The notes: a model not told the origin generated them from the letters alone. A DNA stretch of 64,000 nt from Liopterus haemorrhoidalis (GCA_963971575.1 OZ020622.1:10826279-10890278); one strand, 5' to 3'. Shown: positions 46,080-57,842, numbered from the stretch's first letter. Numbers and translations are program-made.

Positions 46080-47746
46080 AGGCCGGTCTTTCCACCTTCA
46101 GATAAAGTGGCTGGTAACGTTATCTGACGGATAAAAACAATAAAGCGTCTTTCCACCTTCAGATAAAGTTATTCCTACCAATAAACTATGCTATCTGGTA
46201 GATAAGTTATTCGGTAGTCAAAGTAGCGAATAAGTAACAAATAAGTGCTGTCACTGTCAAACAGTTAGAAATTAAATCATTTCTTGGAACAATAAATTGC
46301 AAAATGGACTTGAAAAAATATAATTTGTTTGAATTTTATTATTTGTAGAAATAATGCTTTAACTCCAAAATATTAGTGCGCCAGTCCACGGTGAGAAAAA
46401 ATATGAAAAAAGTATCTTGTGCAATATCCAGATTAGTTCTGATTTCATTTGTATGCCTTGTACGGAAAATTAAATACACAAATTTCAACGAGTATTTTAC
46501 GAAATTGACCGCTTACCTACTAGTGGTTGCAGCCTGGGATGAAATGTTAGTGAAACTGCTTTCTTCTGTGAAAAAAAGGCTGAAGTAAACGGTGTCGAGA
46601 AGGATATTTTATATTAAACGTTAGCCGGGATCCACGCCTTACAATACAACGTTTAATAATTCTAATATTCGCTTCGAATTTGAGCAATAAGATTATAATT
46701 GGTATAGTAGCAACTGCAGTATTATGCAACTTTAACGTTACAAGAGTAGATATGAAGAACCACCCACAAAAGATCAGTACTGTGTCGGTGAAGTACCTGA
46801 AGAAACTGATTACTCAGAAAAAATGAAAATGAAAGAATGTGTCTGTGATTTAATTTCTTATTTTCAAATTTATTATAACTTATTTTGTATTTACATCAAT
46901 CATAATAAAATTAAAAAATTAAATAAACGAAGAACAATTATTATTAATATCTACTATCTATTTTTCATTCCCCCAATTTTATTACATGCTTACGACATTA
47001 ATAATTGCTAAAATATTGTATAACGCATACATAAATTTAATTTCGTTAATGATAATAACCAAAAAAACGGCTAGACAGCTGTCAGTTTACCAATTTATTT
47101 ATTTATTTCCATAGAGAAACAAAAAAAATTCTTTCTCAACGCCTATTTCAGAAGCACATTCAGTGTTACCAATCTGAGGATTCAATATGTCAGTCTCACT
47201 ATCCGTCAAATAACTACAGTCTGTTTCAAACGCTTAGGCGGAACTAGATTTTGCAATTTAGTTACTTTCATCGCTTAAATTGTGCTTTTCGGCCGTTTTG
47301 TTTAAGCTTTGTAAATCATACTTACAATAACCATTTTTTGGTTAAGGTTAATATCATTTTAAAATGTCATTTTCTTTATATTTTGATTTTTTGTGTCATT
47401 CTTAATACAAATTTACCATTTATTTATTTTTTTGTCATTAAAATATACAAAAAAAATAATTTAATTTTGACATAGGTCATTCGTTTCCATGGTTTCATTG
47501 TTGTAATTTTAAATTTTGACATTCCAACGTGAAAAATGAAATAACCCTAGCAAGGTCCCTTGTCGTGACAACCTAAACGAACGAAATTCCCATTTAGTTC
47601 CGCCTAAGCGTTTGAAACAGACTGTATCTGACAGATAAATATGAATTGAAAGACGGGATGACATTTATTCAGCAGAGAAAGTATCAGATAACTTTATCTA
47701 TCAGATAGTTACCCAGAAGTTTATCAGAAGGTGGAAAGACCGGCCC
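46080..47746 (+). mobile_element. PIF/Harbinger-like transposon holding a nested MITE
   Basis: Termini AGGCCGGTCTTTCCACCTTC and GGGCCGGTCTTTCCACCTTC (inverted), flanked by TTA at 46077-46079 and 47747-47749, the usual Harbinger target. Without the 408-bp MITE at 47217-47624 it is about 1.26 kb. The transposase is reduced to frameshifted pieces, including GIVATAVLCNFNVTRVD near 46700, matching the Harbinger C-terminus. The minus-strand frame at 46547-46729 is antisense to this. Confidence 0.82.
47217..47624 (+). mobile_element. 408-bp TA-flanked MITE
   Basis: Terminal repeats CAGTCTGTTTCAAACG plus CTTAGGCGGAACTA, flanked by TA at both ends. A near-identical copy lies inverted at 62607-63012. 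The apparent frame at 47251-47475 lies wholly inside this MITE and is not a gene. Confidence 0.88.
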
Positions 47747-47749
47747 TTA

Positions 47750-48030
47750 GATTGTTACTTTATTATTTGATAGTCAATTGTTTTCCTAAATATACTAATA
47801 GCAAAGTACCCGTTCTTATATAATCTTCGATAATTATATTGAACCTAAATACGAAATTTTATTTCATCAGAAATAATACCAACATTACCTCCCTTCAACA
47901 ACAAGAAACATAAATTGTAAATATCAGTGTTATTATTTCTGTATTCCAATAAGATTAAGTCATACTTAATTTTCATTCTTGTGTTTCGAGGATCCATTTA
48001 TCGCAGGGTCTTTTAAGAATAGTTCTATCA
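47750..48030. other. no gene seen
   Basis: AT-rich spacer. Confidence 0.5.
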
Positions 48031-48032
48031 TA

Positions 48033-49615
48033 AAGTGGGGAACAGAATGCAACGAGTTCTATGGCGCGTTGACGGCGTTTGGACTAGAGATGGGAATTTC
48101 GGCTCAGTTTGCGGAACCGGATCAGTGGAGGTCGTTCAGTTTGTTGAGCCGGTTCATTGATCCGGCTCAGTGATCCGGTTAAGTAAACATGTCTCCGAAA
48201 CACAGGACGGTCGTTAGTTCGTAGGTAGAAAGTCGCTTAGAGCCGGTTCTTGCAATATATAAACTGTAAATATGATCCCGAGACACAGATCGGTCGGTTG
48301 TTCGGTCGTAGGTAGAACGTCGTTTACACCCGGCTCTTGCTTAGAGCCGATTCTTGCAATATATGAACTGTAAACATGATCCCGAGACGCAGGTCGGTCG
48401 GTCATTCGGTCGTAGGTAGAATGTCGCTTAGAACCGACTCTTGCTCAGAGCCGGTTCTTGTAAACATGATCCCGAGACGCAGGTCGGTCGGTCATTCGGT
48501 CGTAGGTAGAATGTCGCTTAGAACCGACTCTTGCTCAGAGCCGGTTCTTGTAAACATGATCCCGAGACACAGGTCGGTCGGTCGTTCGGTAGAACGTCGC
48601 TTAGAGCTTAGAGGTAGAACGTCGCTTAGAGCCGACTCTTGCTTAGCGCCGGTTCTTTTAAACATAATCCCGAGACACAGGTCAGTCAGTTGCCGGTCGT
48701 CCGGTCGTAGGTAGAACGTCGCTAGCCCCGACTCTTATCTAACATTTTTGAAACAAGCAATTCACTTTATGTAGCTACTGTATTTTAAACCAGATGTGTT
48801 AAGTTTATGGCGATGTTTATTGCCCTTATAAATCGGACATCTGGGATTTGGGCAATATTTTTAATATTTTTATATAGTATGGTTGTAAGAAAATACAGAC
48901 TAACCCTATTAGTTTCAAATAAAGTGCCCTACAAATTGATGACAAAATACACTTTATGATAATACATTACAAGCCAAGTTCTCGCGAAGTTCAACATGAC
49001 ATCGATCCAGATCCGGATCACTCCGGTCACTGTTCACAATCGCCCGACCAATCGTATCCTTGAAACTTGAAACTATACAGTGAGCCGTGAGCCGGCTCAT
49101 TTCAATTTGGTGAACCGTGTCACTTCGGTCAGTGTACTGAGCCGGTTCGTTCATGAACGACCCATCTCTAGTTTGGACGGCGTTATCTGTTAGAGGAAAG
49201 TTAGAGAAATCAAGCTGTCATACGCAAGTGCACAGAATGAGTAACGTCCAACGGTATTCCAACGCCGTTGATACTGAATGTTCGTCAACTTCCAACTTTT
49301 GACGCCATTGAACGTTGACGTAGAACTCCTAACCTCAGTTTTTACTGAATGGTAAAGTGTTTGTATGTATAAATAACTTGCATACAACATAAATAACATC
49401 ACACACAAGTCTTCATCATCCATTATAATTTTAATAAAAGAAAGCGCACCTATAAACACAGATATAGGTTGTCACGTGACACTTTGACGGCGTTAAAAAT
49501 TATTGCATTGTGTGCAGGCAAAAATTCAACGCCGTTCTCAACGGCGCTAACGCAACGCCGTCGCAAATGACGGCGCGCTGACGGCGTAACGCGCTGTGCA
49601 TTCTGTTCCAGGCTT
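48033..49615. mobile_element. TA-flanked TIR element interrupted by a hAT
   Basis: Ends AAGTGGGGAACAGAATGCA and, inverted, AAGCCTGGAACAGAATGCA, each bordered by TA (48031-48032 and 49616-49617). Subterminal GACGGCG and AACGCCGT motifs are dense at both ends. Removing the inserted hAT leaves about 490 bases. The superfamily is uncertain. The minus-strand frame at 49190-49459 inside it matches nothing I know. Confidence 0.65.
48085..49170. mobile_element. hAT element with internal minisatellite, perfect 8-bp duplication
   Basis: A 1086-bp element with ends TAGAGATGGG, flanked by GTTTGGAC (48077-48084 and 49171-49178). Subterminal GAGCCGGTTC and GATCCGG motifs occur at both ends. 48200-48730 consists of about six variant units (roughly 90 bases) with CGAGAC.CAGGTCGGTCGGT and TAGGTAGAA.GTCGCTTAGA; two adjacent units near 48376-48555 are identical. 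The open frame across it is produced by the repeat. Confidence 0.88.
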
Positions 49616-49617
49616 TA

Positions 49618-50160
49618 GAACCGAAGAGCATTATGAAACTGGTGGGGGTTGACCTTGGCTATTTCACCGCTCCAGAAAAATATACATGGAGGTGGAAAGT
49701 TAAGATCTGCTCCCGTTAGTCCAAGTCCATCATCTATGCGACGAAGAGACCAATATTTGAAAAATGCAACCTTTTTTCCTAGTGCATGGTTTACATTCAC
49801 AAAATAATGATAATTATTTTTAATGAACATTTATTAACAAAAATAGGTTAACATTATTTAATTTATTCTTTTTTTCTGGTATTGTCTTTTTTTTTTATGC
49901 AAAAAACGACTTCAATTTTCAAAATAATAATATATAACCTCTTATTGAGAATTTTCTATGGATAGAAGGTAGTAGATCAATTCTTTGTACCATTTTATAA
50001 GTTTATAAGTAGCGAGGCTGAAAGGAAGACTGTGTACCAAATGGATGGCTAGTGCATTCAAAGACCTCCAGAAACTATGAAGGAACAACTGGCGCAGACT
50101 GAATCGTGGAGGAGAAAAAAGCTTTATAAGGGTTGTAAATGCTAATGATTATGATAAAAA
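49618..50160 (+). other. no clear gene; possible LINE tail scrap
   Basis: 50030-50150 reads QLAQTESWRRKKLYKG on the plus strand, reminiscent of the end of a retrotransposon ORF, but too short to assign. The rest is AT-rich. Confidence 0.4.
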
Positions 50161-51745
50161 GATGGTTCCAAACTTGTTGCAAATTGGTTTGTAAAGTTTT
50201 CTACAATAATTTCAAAACTGTATTACTGTGATAAATCATTTTTTGAATGTTATCTTCTCAAATATTTTTAATATCAGCCCTGCCTACGAAATCCTGGAAA
50301 CTATGAAAATTCACAGTTTATATATTTTTTCAGATAAACAGGTTTTGTCGCATAAATGTTTACGTAATTCCTGCTAATGATATAAAAATAAAATTTCCTT
50401 ATCAACTTATTTAAGAGAATTAATTATATTTTTAATCCCATACTAACTCATTTGTGGTTAACAAAACATCGAGATAACATTAAAATGTCTTTCTTATAAA
50501 TTAGTAGTATAAGTTATGTGTACGTATTTTAACATTGAATATATTGGGTCTCGTGAAAGTGTAGTTATTTTTGGAAATTTGGGTATTAAATCAAAAACTA
50601 TATCTCAAAAATGGTAAGCAATAGAGACCTAAGGTTTAAATCTTTAAAAAAATTAGTTTTACGATGTTTTTTCTGTAATATTTGGTCCGTAATGACCTAA
50701 AACTAATTTGATTTTATTTTGTAAATTTCAAAAATTCATATCTCAAAAATGGTAAGAGGTAGAGACTTGAGGTTTGAATTTTTGGAATTCTTACACCTTG
50801 TTTTGTCTAGAAAAAATTAATGTTTGGTGCGTAATGACCTAAAACTATTGAAAATTTTGATTTTTTTGTAATTTTAAAAATTCATATCTCAAAAAAGGTA
50901 AGACATAGAGATTTGAGGTTTGAATTTTTGAAATTCTCACACCTTGTTTTGTCTAGAAAAAATTAATGTTTGGTCCGTAATGACCTAAAACTATTGAAAA
51001 TTTTGAAACTTTTTGCAATTTTAAAAATTCATATCTCAAAAAAGGTAAGACATAGAGATTTGAATTTTTGGAATTCTCACACCTTGTTTTGTTTAGAAAA
51101 AATTAATGTTTAGTCCGTAATGACCTAAAACTATTGAAAATTTTGATTTTTTTGTAATTTTAAAAATTCATCTCTCAAAAAAGGTAAGAAATAGAGGCTT
51201 GAGGTTTGAATTTTTGGAATTCTCACACCTTATTTTGTCTAGAAAAATATAATGTTTGGTCCGTAATGACCTAAAACTAGGGAAATTTTTGATTTTTTTT
51301 GGAATCTTAAAAAATTCATATCTCATAAAAGGTAAGAAATAGAGACTTGAGGTTTGAATTTTTGGAATTCTTACACCTTGTTTTGTCTAAAAAAAATTAA
51401 TGTTTGGTCCGTAATGACCTAAAACTATTGAAAATTTTGGTTTTTTTGTAATTTTAAAAATTCATCTCTCAAAAAAGATAAGAAATAGAGACTTGAGGTT
51501 TGAATTTTTGGAATTCTCACACCTTGTTTTGTCTAGAAAAATATAATGTTTGGTGCGTAATAACCTAAAACTATTAGGGAAAATTTTGATTTTTTTTTTG
51601 GAATTTTAAAAAATTCATATCTTATAATAGATAAGAGATAGAGACTTGAGGTTTGAATTATTGGAATTCTCACACCTTGTTTTGTCTAGAAAAAATTAAT
51701 GTTTGGTCCGTAATGACCTAAAACTATTAGGGAAAATTTTTCCCA
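50161..51745. repeat. 148-bp tandem array B with shared leader
   Basis: The leader at 50161-50570 matches 39050-39480. About eight units follow, with TTTGGTCCGTAATGACC at about 50684, 50825, 50974, 51112, 51257, 51406, 51552 and 51706 (138-154-base spacing). Same unit as array A, same orientation, one or two units longer. Confidence 0.9.
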
Positions 51746-52035
51746 TTTTTTTTTTTTCGTTTTATCATAAATGTCTCAAATAAAAGTTGTTAGTTATTGC
51801 TTTTATAGCAACTCTTGTTCAATAATTTTTTTCTAAATATTTTTTTGTTGTGAAATATTCGCAAAAATCTTAAAATCGCTCCCATTTTTGGTCAACCGAT
51901 TTTTACCAAAAGTTGATCAACTCGTGCCATTGATGGCAGATGCTTAAATATGAAGTTTCATAAAAATCCTTTCAGCCGAATTTGCTCTGCACGTGTACAT
52001 ACAGACAGACAGACGGACGGACGGACAAACAGACG

Positions 52036-52067
<32 letters not shown>

Positions 52068-52230
52068 GACGGACGGACGGACAGACAGACCGACAGATAT
52101 CATGCTAAAAATAGTCGAAACGTTATGTAGGGACCTCAATTCGTGGAGACTCATCGAAATCTCGAAACGTCAAAATCGGTATGATCACAATACCTCCCTT
52201 ATATATGTTGTCGGTCGGTAAAAAGGAAGC
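51746..52230. repeat. dispersed repeat with ACAGACGG microsatellite
   Basis: 51890-51990 matches 28057-28140 (TTGATCAACTCGTGCCATTG). An ACAG/ACGG tetranucleotide tract covers about 52003-52097. 51760-51870 is related, inverted, to 32220-32350, linking these repeat families. Frames across the tract are artefacts. Confidence 0.75.
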
Positions 52231-53100
52231 GGCATGCAGACAAAAATAATTATACTTTGTATTGTATATAATCTTTCATCGTCATTTGCTTTTTCGATTT
52301 TTTATTGTCGTAAGAAATCAATATTTTTTCGGTGTTACAAATTACATTTTTTTCGGCATCAGTAATCGAATATGCATAAAAAAAAGTTTTCAATTAGAAA
52401 AAACACGAAATTTGCTGCGTAATTTAAACGATGAATACGGTAAAATGATGCATAGAGAAACGATCGATGCGATCTATTTTTGCGTGTTTTGTATGAAATT
52501 AATTCGGAACCGCAAGAAATAACGCTACATACGGGAAAACTATTATTCTAGGAACGATAGATAGACGTTTCACTGTATATATTTTTTAGTTTTTGTTTGC
52601 GCATTTAACATTGTACGTCAATATGCTGATAATATTAATTAAAATCCTTAATTCTATAGATTTTGTTTAAAATTTTCTGATTTGTGCTTATGTGTGTAAA
52701 TATAACATACATCAAACTCCGTGAGCATCGTGGCAATGGAACAAAAAGTTTGATATATTATTCAACTCTCACCCACGTCAGTAATTCTAATTTACACAAG
52801 CATATGTAATATGTAAAATTCAGTGGGTGTACTCATAGTATAATTAGTTATGTATTCTCAAAGCTATTATAAATTGCCTACTTGCGGCAGTTAACATAAG
52901 ATCTAGTCGTAGAGCCATTTCTAACGATTTAATATCATCAGAAGCAACCGCAGTGTTATTATAATACACTCCTATGAACTCTGACGATATTAATCGTTTA
53001 AAATTGATGTATATTTTCACACATTTCAGGGTTTTGTAGGTATTGAATAAGTGTACGAAGCCGTGATAAAAAACTAGCCGTAATAAGTGAATGCTGTCTA
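52231..53100. other. no gene seen
   Basis: Short unconserved frames only. Confidence 0.55.
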
Positions 53101-53177
53101 GGACAATATTTTTTCTAATGACAACTTACAAAAATAAAAATTCCAGTTAGTTCCGCCTAATCGATTGGAATAGCCTG
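53101..53177 (+). mobile_element. MITE right-end fragment
   Basis: TTAGTTCCGCCTAATCG followed by GGAATAGCCTGTA matches the right end of the 182-bp MITE at 22124-22305. Confidence 0.65.
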
Positions 53178-53338
53178 TACTTTCAATGTCGGGTTCTAGG
53201 ATGTCGACGAAATAAAATTATTCAGAAAAATAAATAAAATAAAAGAACTAGACTATTAATTATTAGAAAAAAAAATGTGTAGAAAGTATCCGAAAGAAAG
53301 GACCCGACTGGTAGACACCGGTGAAAGAGAGAATTGTA

Positions 53339-53952
53339 CAAGGTGTCTCAAAAGAAATTTTATATTTAGTGGGTCGATTAAAAAAAAAGTAAGCCGTATA
53401 TAGAAAAAATGTTTATTTATTATTAAAATACACTTTTTGGGGATTTATTTCTTAAAAATAATATCGTCTAAATGTAGACCCTCGCGTTCTCGGCACTCAT
53501 TTAATCGAACAGTAAAATTACTTATGACGTCTCGGCAGGTGGACTCAGGGATGGCTGCCATTTCGTGACGGATATTTTCTTTCAAATGCGCCAGTGAAGT
53601 CGGTTTATTGGCGTAAACTTTAGATTTAAGATAACCCCATAGAAAAAGTCCATAGGGGTTAAATCTGGACTGCGTGAGATCCGGGAGATCAATTTGCCTG
53701 AGAAAATTTCACGAACACGTGGCAGAGACATATTGGACGTGTGTGAAGTTGCTCCGTCCTGTTGGAACCATGTTCTTTGGTTATAGCCAGGAAAGTTTTG
53801 CAGTTCAGGTACCAAGAAGTTGTCTAACATCTCCACATAACGCTCTGAATTCACTGTAACTGCACGCCCCTTTTCGTCTTCAAAAAAGTAAGGGCCGATA
53901 ATTCCTCGCGCCGACATCGCAGCCCATACGGTCACTTTAGGCGAAGGTAGGG
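53339..53952 (-). pseudogene. DD41D mariner, copy 3, truncated
   Basis: Left ITR CAAGGTGTCTCAAAAG follows TA (53337-53338). It corresponds to the 3' (C-terminal) half of copies 1 and 2 and stops at about 53952, before D171 would be reached. A small deletion near 53675 removes residues between D266 and D308, and a nearby indel shifts frame after TPMDFF. Inactive. Confidence 0.88.
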
Positions 53953-53965
53953 GGTAGATTTCGAT

Positions 53966-54319
53966 ATCTAATCCCGCTTAAACCAAAGAAACAGACTATA
54001 CTTACATTAAATATCTTGGGTCGGGGTGAGCTGTTTTAAATAAATGTCATTTTCATTTCATCTTGACTATTGAGTCATTTTTAATACAAATTTTCGAATA
54101 TGTTAGTTTTAAAAAAATTTGTTTTGTATTTTATATTAAGTCTGTTCCTTTGGTTTAGACGGAACTAGAATTTCAATTCTAGTTACTTTTACCGTTTGAT
54201 TGATGATTTTGATCATTTTGTTCAGGAAAATCCAACTTCAATATATAAAAAAATTGCTAATGACAACTTACAAAAATGAAAATTCCGGATAGTTCCGCGT
54301 AATTGTTTGAAACAGACTG
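53966..54319. mobile_element. MITE fold-back: partial inverted copy plus 182-bp copy
   Basis: 54138-54319 is a 182-bp MITE with the same termini as 22124-22305 and TA at its right. 53966-54000 carries the TTAAACCAAAGAAACAGACT end in inverse orientation, about 137 bases away, the same arrangement as at 21842-22305. Confidence 0.7.
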
Positions 54320-54321
54320 TA

Positions 54322-54735
54322 CTTTATTTTGCATAACATGTTACTTTTTTCTTTTGACATATAGATTTTAGCTACCAACATGAAATATGAAATAATCACA
54401 AAGCTCGTTATAACTCGAGAAAATAAAAATCCAGTTTAATTCCGTTTAAACATAATAAACAAAGTATACAGAAAAAGAAAAATTAGATATGACTAAAAAC
54501 AAAAATCTTTATCCTATATCATTAATCTCTTAATACTAGTAATATTAATTAAATTTTTAACTGGAAAGCATGAAAGAAACCGTGTAAAACCGGTATTGAA
54601 TATTTTTAATTTCATTTTCGTTCATGAACAGAGAACAAAATGTCGTTCCTGTTTCCGTGCTTTAAAAAATTCTGGTAGTATGGTATTTTGCTTTCGTTTT
54701 CGGATTGTTCACATCCTTGATAAAAATGTAATCAA
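54322..54735. other. no gene seen
   Basis: AT-rich spacer. Confidence 0.5.
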
Positions 54736-54879
54736 AGAGTCGGGAGTCGATAACTTTTTCCGACTCCCGACTCCGACTCCGCATCCTCCAAAAAGCTTCG
54801 ACTCCTCAACTCCCGAATCCCGAATCCCTACTCCGACTCCGACTCCGACTCCGACTCCGACTCCGACTTCCCATCCCTG
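54736..54879. repeat. GACTCC hexanucleotide repeat with hAT-like end
   Basis: Tandem CCGACT units end in TTCCCATCCCTG, a typical hAT right terminus. No matching left end or 8-bp duplication was found nearby. Frames on both strands here are repeat artefacts. Confidence 0.65.
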
Positions 54880-55589
54880 GGGGCAACGTGTTCGGAGAAA
54901 GTACACTCAGCCTCTCCTCACTCTCACCACAAATCCATTGCGCATCCATTTAAGTTTCTAGTCGTGTCGTACATTATGAAACCTATACATCTAGACTTAG
55001 ACTATTGTCCCAACAAGCCGTTAGTCAAGAATATTTGCACATATTTTTATGAATAATATAAATAATAATACAAAAGTGTAAAGGGAATATTTATTATTTG
55101 TAGGCAATATAACACTTATAGTAAATATTGAGGAATTCACGGTTGTTCTATATAAGTCTAGCGCGTTTTTTCAACATTCAAACACTTATGCCATTTATTC
55201 TTTAATTTGACTAGCGCGTTCTTTGTCCAAGTTCGTTAGAATTATACTGGTAAATTTTGTTTGCCAAATCTTTTTTAAAAATGTAATTCCAAAATTCTAA
55301 ATTTGTGCTTCACGGCACTGCATGCTTGTGCTTTTAAATTTTCTATCCCTCCATTCACAATCTTTCTTACCACTTATTCTGAAACCTATAAAATTAAATA
55401 AAAATTAACATATAAAATATATCAAAAATCGGCAGATATCTAAAGTTGACTTAAATCTTAAACTCATAATAGGTTTTTACTTCAAACGACGCAGACACTA
55501 ATTTTACCACAGCCATTTCTTAAATTTGTTACTTTTCCAAAATGTTTTCCAAGTGTTATAACTTTTCTTTTTTAAATACAATGACACGT
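54880..55589. other. no gene seen
   Basis: AT-rich; nothing recognised. Confidence 0.55.
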
Positions 55590-55730
55590 GTTTGCCTGTC
55601 GACATTTCTTATTGAGATTAAAGTTACCAACATAAAACGTGAAATATCCCAAGCAAGCTCGATTCTCGTGACAACTTAAGGAAAAGAAAGACCCATTTAG
55701 TTCCGCCTAACCGATTGGAACAGATTGTAT
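55590..55730 (+). mobile_element. MITE right-half fragment
   Basis: Matches the right part of the 47217-47624 MITE (TCTCGTGACAACTTAAGG, TTTAGTTCCGCCTAACCG) and ends GGAACAGATTGTA. Confidence 0.7.
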
Positions 55731-56335
55731 TTACTACGTACAGAATAGTAAATACAATATATTGGACACAGGTCCAATATACGGTAATGTCGACTACTGT
55801 AGAGCATTTATGAGCTGTTATAATATTTTTGAGATTTTAACGCATATAAATTTCTATTTTAATTTCGAAAATAAATTCAAATTATTCCAATTCATTGATT
55901 TTGTTTTTGTCAACATAAATTAAATTTATTCACTCAATAATTTATGTAGGCAGCTTTGAGTTTTGAAAATCTGAAAAATTCATTAAATAACGGGTAATTA
56001 CTTTGATATTTACATTAACATTGACATGAAATAATATATATTTATATGATAATTGTCTGTTTGAAAGGTTAAAGCTGACGTTTTTGTTTTAGGACGAACA
56101 AGTCCTTCGCTGAATCTACAAAATTTAAAGCTGACAAAGTCTCTTTAAGGAATATTTGCAGTTGGTCAGATATTTTTGTGTGAGCACGTTTTTCGAATAA
56201 ATTCACATTTCTCTTTCATTTGCAAATTGCGTGATATATTTGCTAGGAGTTTTAGAAATGCTTTTGATACGACAAAAAACTACGTCCGTGCTTTTAGTCC
56301 TGTTGAACTGAAGATGTGTGTGAAATGTGTATGTA
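55731..56335. other. no gene seen
   Basis: AT-rich; nothing recognised. Confidence 0.5.
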
Positions 56336-56411
56336 GGAGGGTTATTCGGAAAGTAACCGCCGTTTGGCAATAAAAATAAAACCGACATAGATACAAATAT
56401 TTTATTGTATA
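56336..56411 (+). mobile_element. mariner-like ITR fragment
   Basis: GGAGGGTTATTCGGAAAGTA followed by ACCGCCGTT resembles a mariner left end. It is interrupted by the element at 56414, and sequence from 56866 may be its continuation. No transposase is visible. Confidence 0.45.
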
Positions 56412-56413
56412 TA

Positions 56414-56863
56414 CAGTAATACCCCGCCACTCGACGTTAATTCGTTCTGAAAAAGCGTCGAGTAGCGATTACGTCGAGTGACGAGTCGAATTTCTCCATA
56501 AGAAATAAAGGGCATAATATGTACATATATACATATAAGGAAATACATATATGTATATGTTTTCCTTTTAGCTATGCTTGCATTTCTATCCTGTGGACCC
56601 ATAATTATAAATATAAATCACTTAGTTTAGCTAAAAACAAAAAGTTCATAGCTGCACTAAATCTGTGTTGTTGTCGTCAAGACATCTAGGCGCGAACTGC
56701 TGGCCATGCGTTCATTTCGCTTTGTTTGCCAAAATATGTATCACGTGATCGGTACTCGATCACGCGTCGGATAGCGATGCTTCCGTGGACTCTCACTCTC
56801 GACATTTACGTCGAGTGGTGAAAACGTCGAGCTAAGAGGCAGTCGAGTAATGGGGTATTACTG
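56414..56863. mobile_element. 450-bp TA-flanked MITE with CAGTAATACCCC ends
   Basis: Termini CAGTAATACCCCGCCACTCG and, inverted, CAGTAATACCCCATTACTCG, flanked by TA (56412-56413 and 56864-56865). ACGTCGAGT motifs are repeated near both ends. CAGTAATACC ends and a TA target fit the pogo/Tigger group. Non-coding. Confidence 0.85.
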
Positions 56864-56970
56864 TATCTTAAAACTGCATATTCTTTATTTTCCACCTAGT
56901 CGATTGTTAGTTTTGAATAAGAAACTAGTAACCTCTGGGGGTTAAACGCAGCCTTAAACTAGCTGTTCTA

Positions 56971-57839
56971 TAAGCAGTTCACTTTTGTAAGAACAAACCA
57001 AGAGGGAATTTTGTTTTCAATAGTTTGCACCTTAGAAGCTGTACCTATGTCATGTTGGTATTAAAAAATGTCACTTTTTTAAAATGTCTATCCATTTGAC
57101 ATATAATCTGTCTCAATTTGTAATACGAAACTAAATCTGGTTACTTTGGTGACTGTTGTGGTGTAAATAGACTTTTTTGAAACCATGTAAACTTGTAAAT
57201 ATGGCTTTCACATTTTTGGTGAAGTTTCATTATACTGAGGTTATATTCACTCAAAAACTACATGTCAGATACCAAATTGACATGTCGAATTTGTGATTGA
57301 CATGTCTAATATTTTGAATTATATACAAATATTTATTTCATCTTATTTCGCTTATTCATAATTTCTGTTCTGGTTGTATAAAATATATTTCAAATACTTG
57401 TCAATTTGTGTTTTATACAATTTGTGTTAGTAAGTTGACATATAATTTAATGTCATAATTGACATTGTCAAATATTTTGAAAGGTGTAACTTCAGAATTA
57501 CCACCCTAAGATGATATTTTAAATATAAAAAAAAATATATATAAGTGGTTCACTTTTGTAAGAACAAACTAAGAGGGAATTTTGTTTTCAATAGTTTGCA
57601 CCTTTGAAGCTGTATGTCATGTTGGTATTAAAAAATGTCACTTTTTTAAAATGTCGATCTGTTTGACATATGTCATAATGAAAAATGATATCTTAATTAT
57701 AGTGATCATAACCTTATCAACCTAAAGTCGGTTTTACAGCGTAAGGATTATTTTTAATTGACATTTAAAGTCAGTAACACACCATAAAAGTAACCAAAAT
57801 AACCAGATATAGTGTGTTCTTACAAAAGTGAACAGCTTA
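56971..57839. mobile_element. 869-bp TA-flanked TIR element with direct repeat
   Basis: Ends TAAGCAGTTCACTTTTGTAA and, inverted, TAAGCTGTTCACTTTTGTAA, flanked by TA. A ~120-base segment (GTTCACTTTTGTAAGAACAA to ATGTCGATC) occurs directly repeated at about 56977 and 57547. A further end lies at 58089-58121, so a second copy may be adjacent. No transposase frame. Confidence 0.75.
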
Positions 57840-57842
57840 TAG

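Noticed and set aside
47251..47475. 74-codon hydrophobic frame
   Set aside because: Lies entirely inside a non-coding MITE whose other copy (62607-63012) does not keep a comparable gene.
48376..48714. 112-codon frame with repeated RRSVGHSVVGRMSLRTDS units
   Set aside because: Encoded by the minisatellite inside the hAT; the unit length is a multiple of three there, which keeps the frame open.
39046..51745. CRISPR-like interpretation of the regularly spaced arrays
   Set aside because: Units are contiguous with variable homology throughout rather than identical short repeats with unique spacers, and the DNA is animal.
51982..52221. Open frames on both strands over 51970-52220
   Set aside because: They are driven by the ACAG/ACGG tetranucleotide tract and have no protein-family features.
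54596..54961. 121-codon frame with Thr-Pro repeats
   Set aside because: Created by GACTCC hexanucleotides at a hAT-like end.
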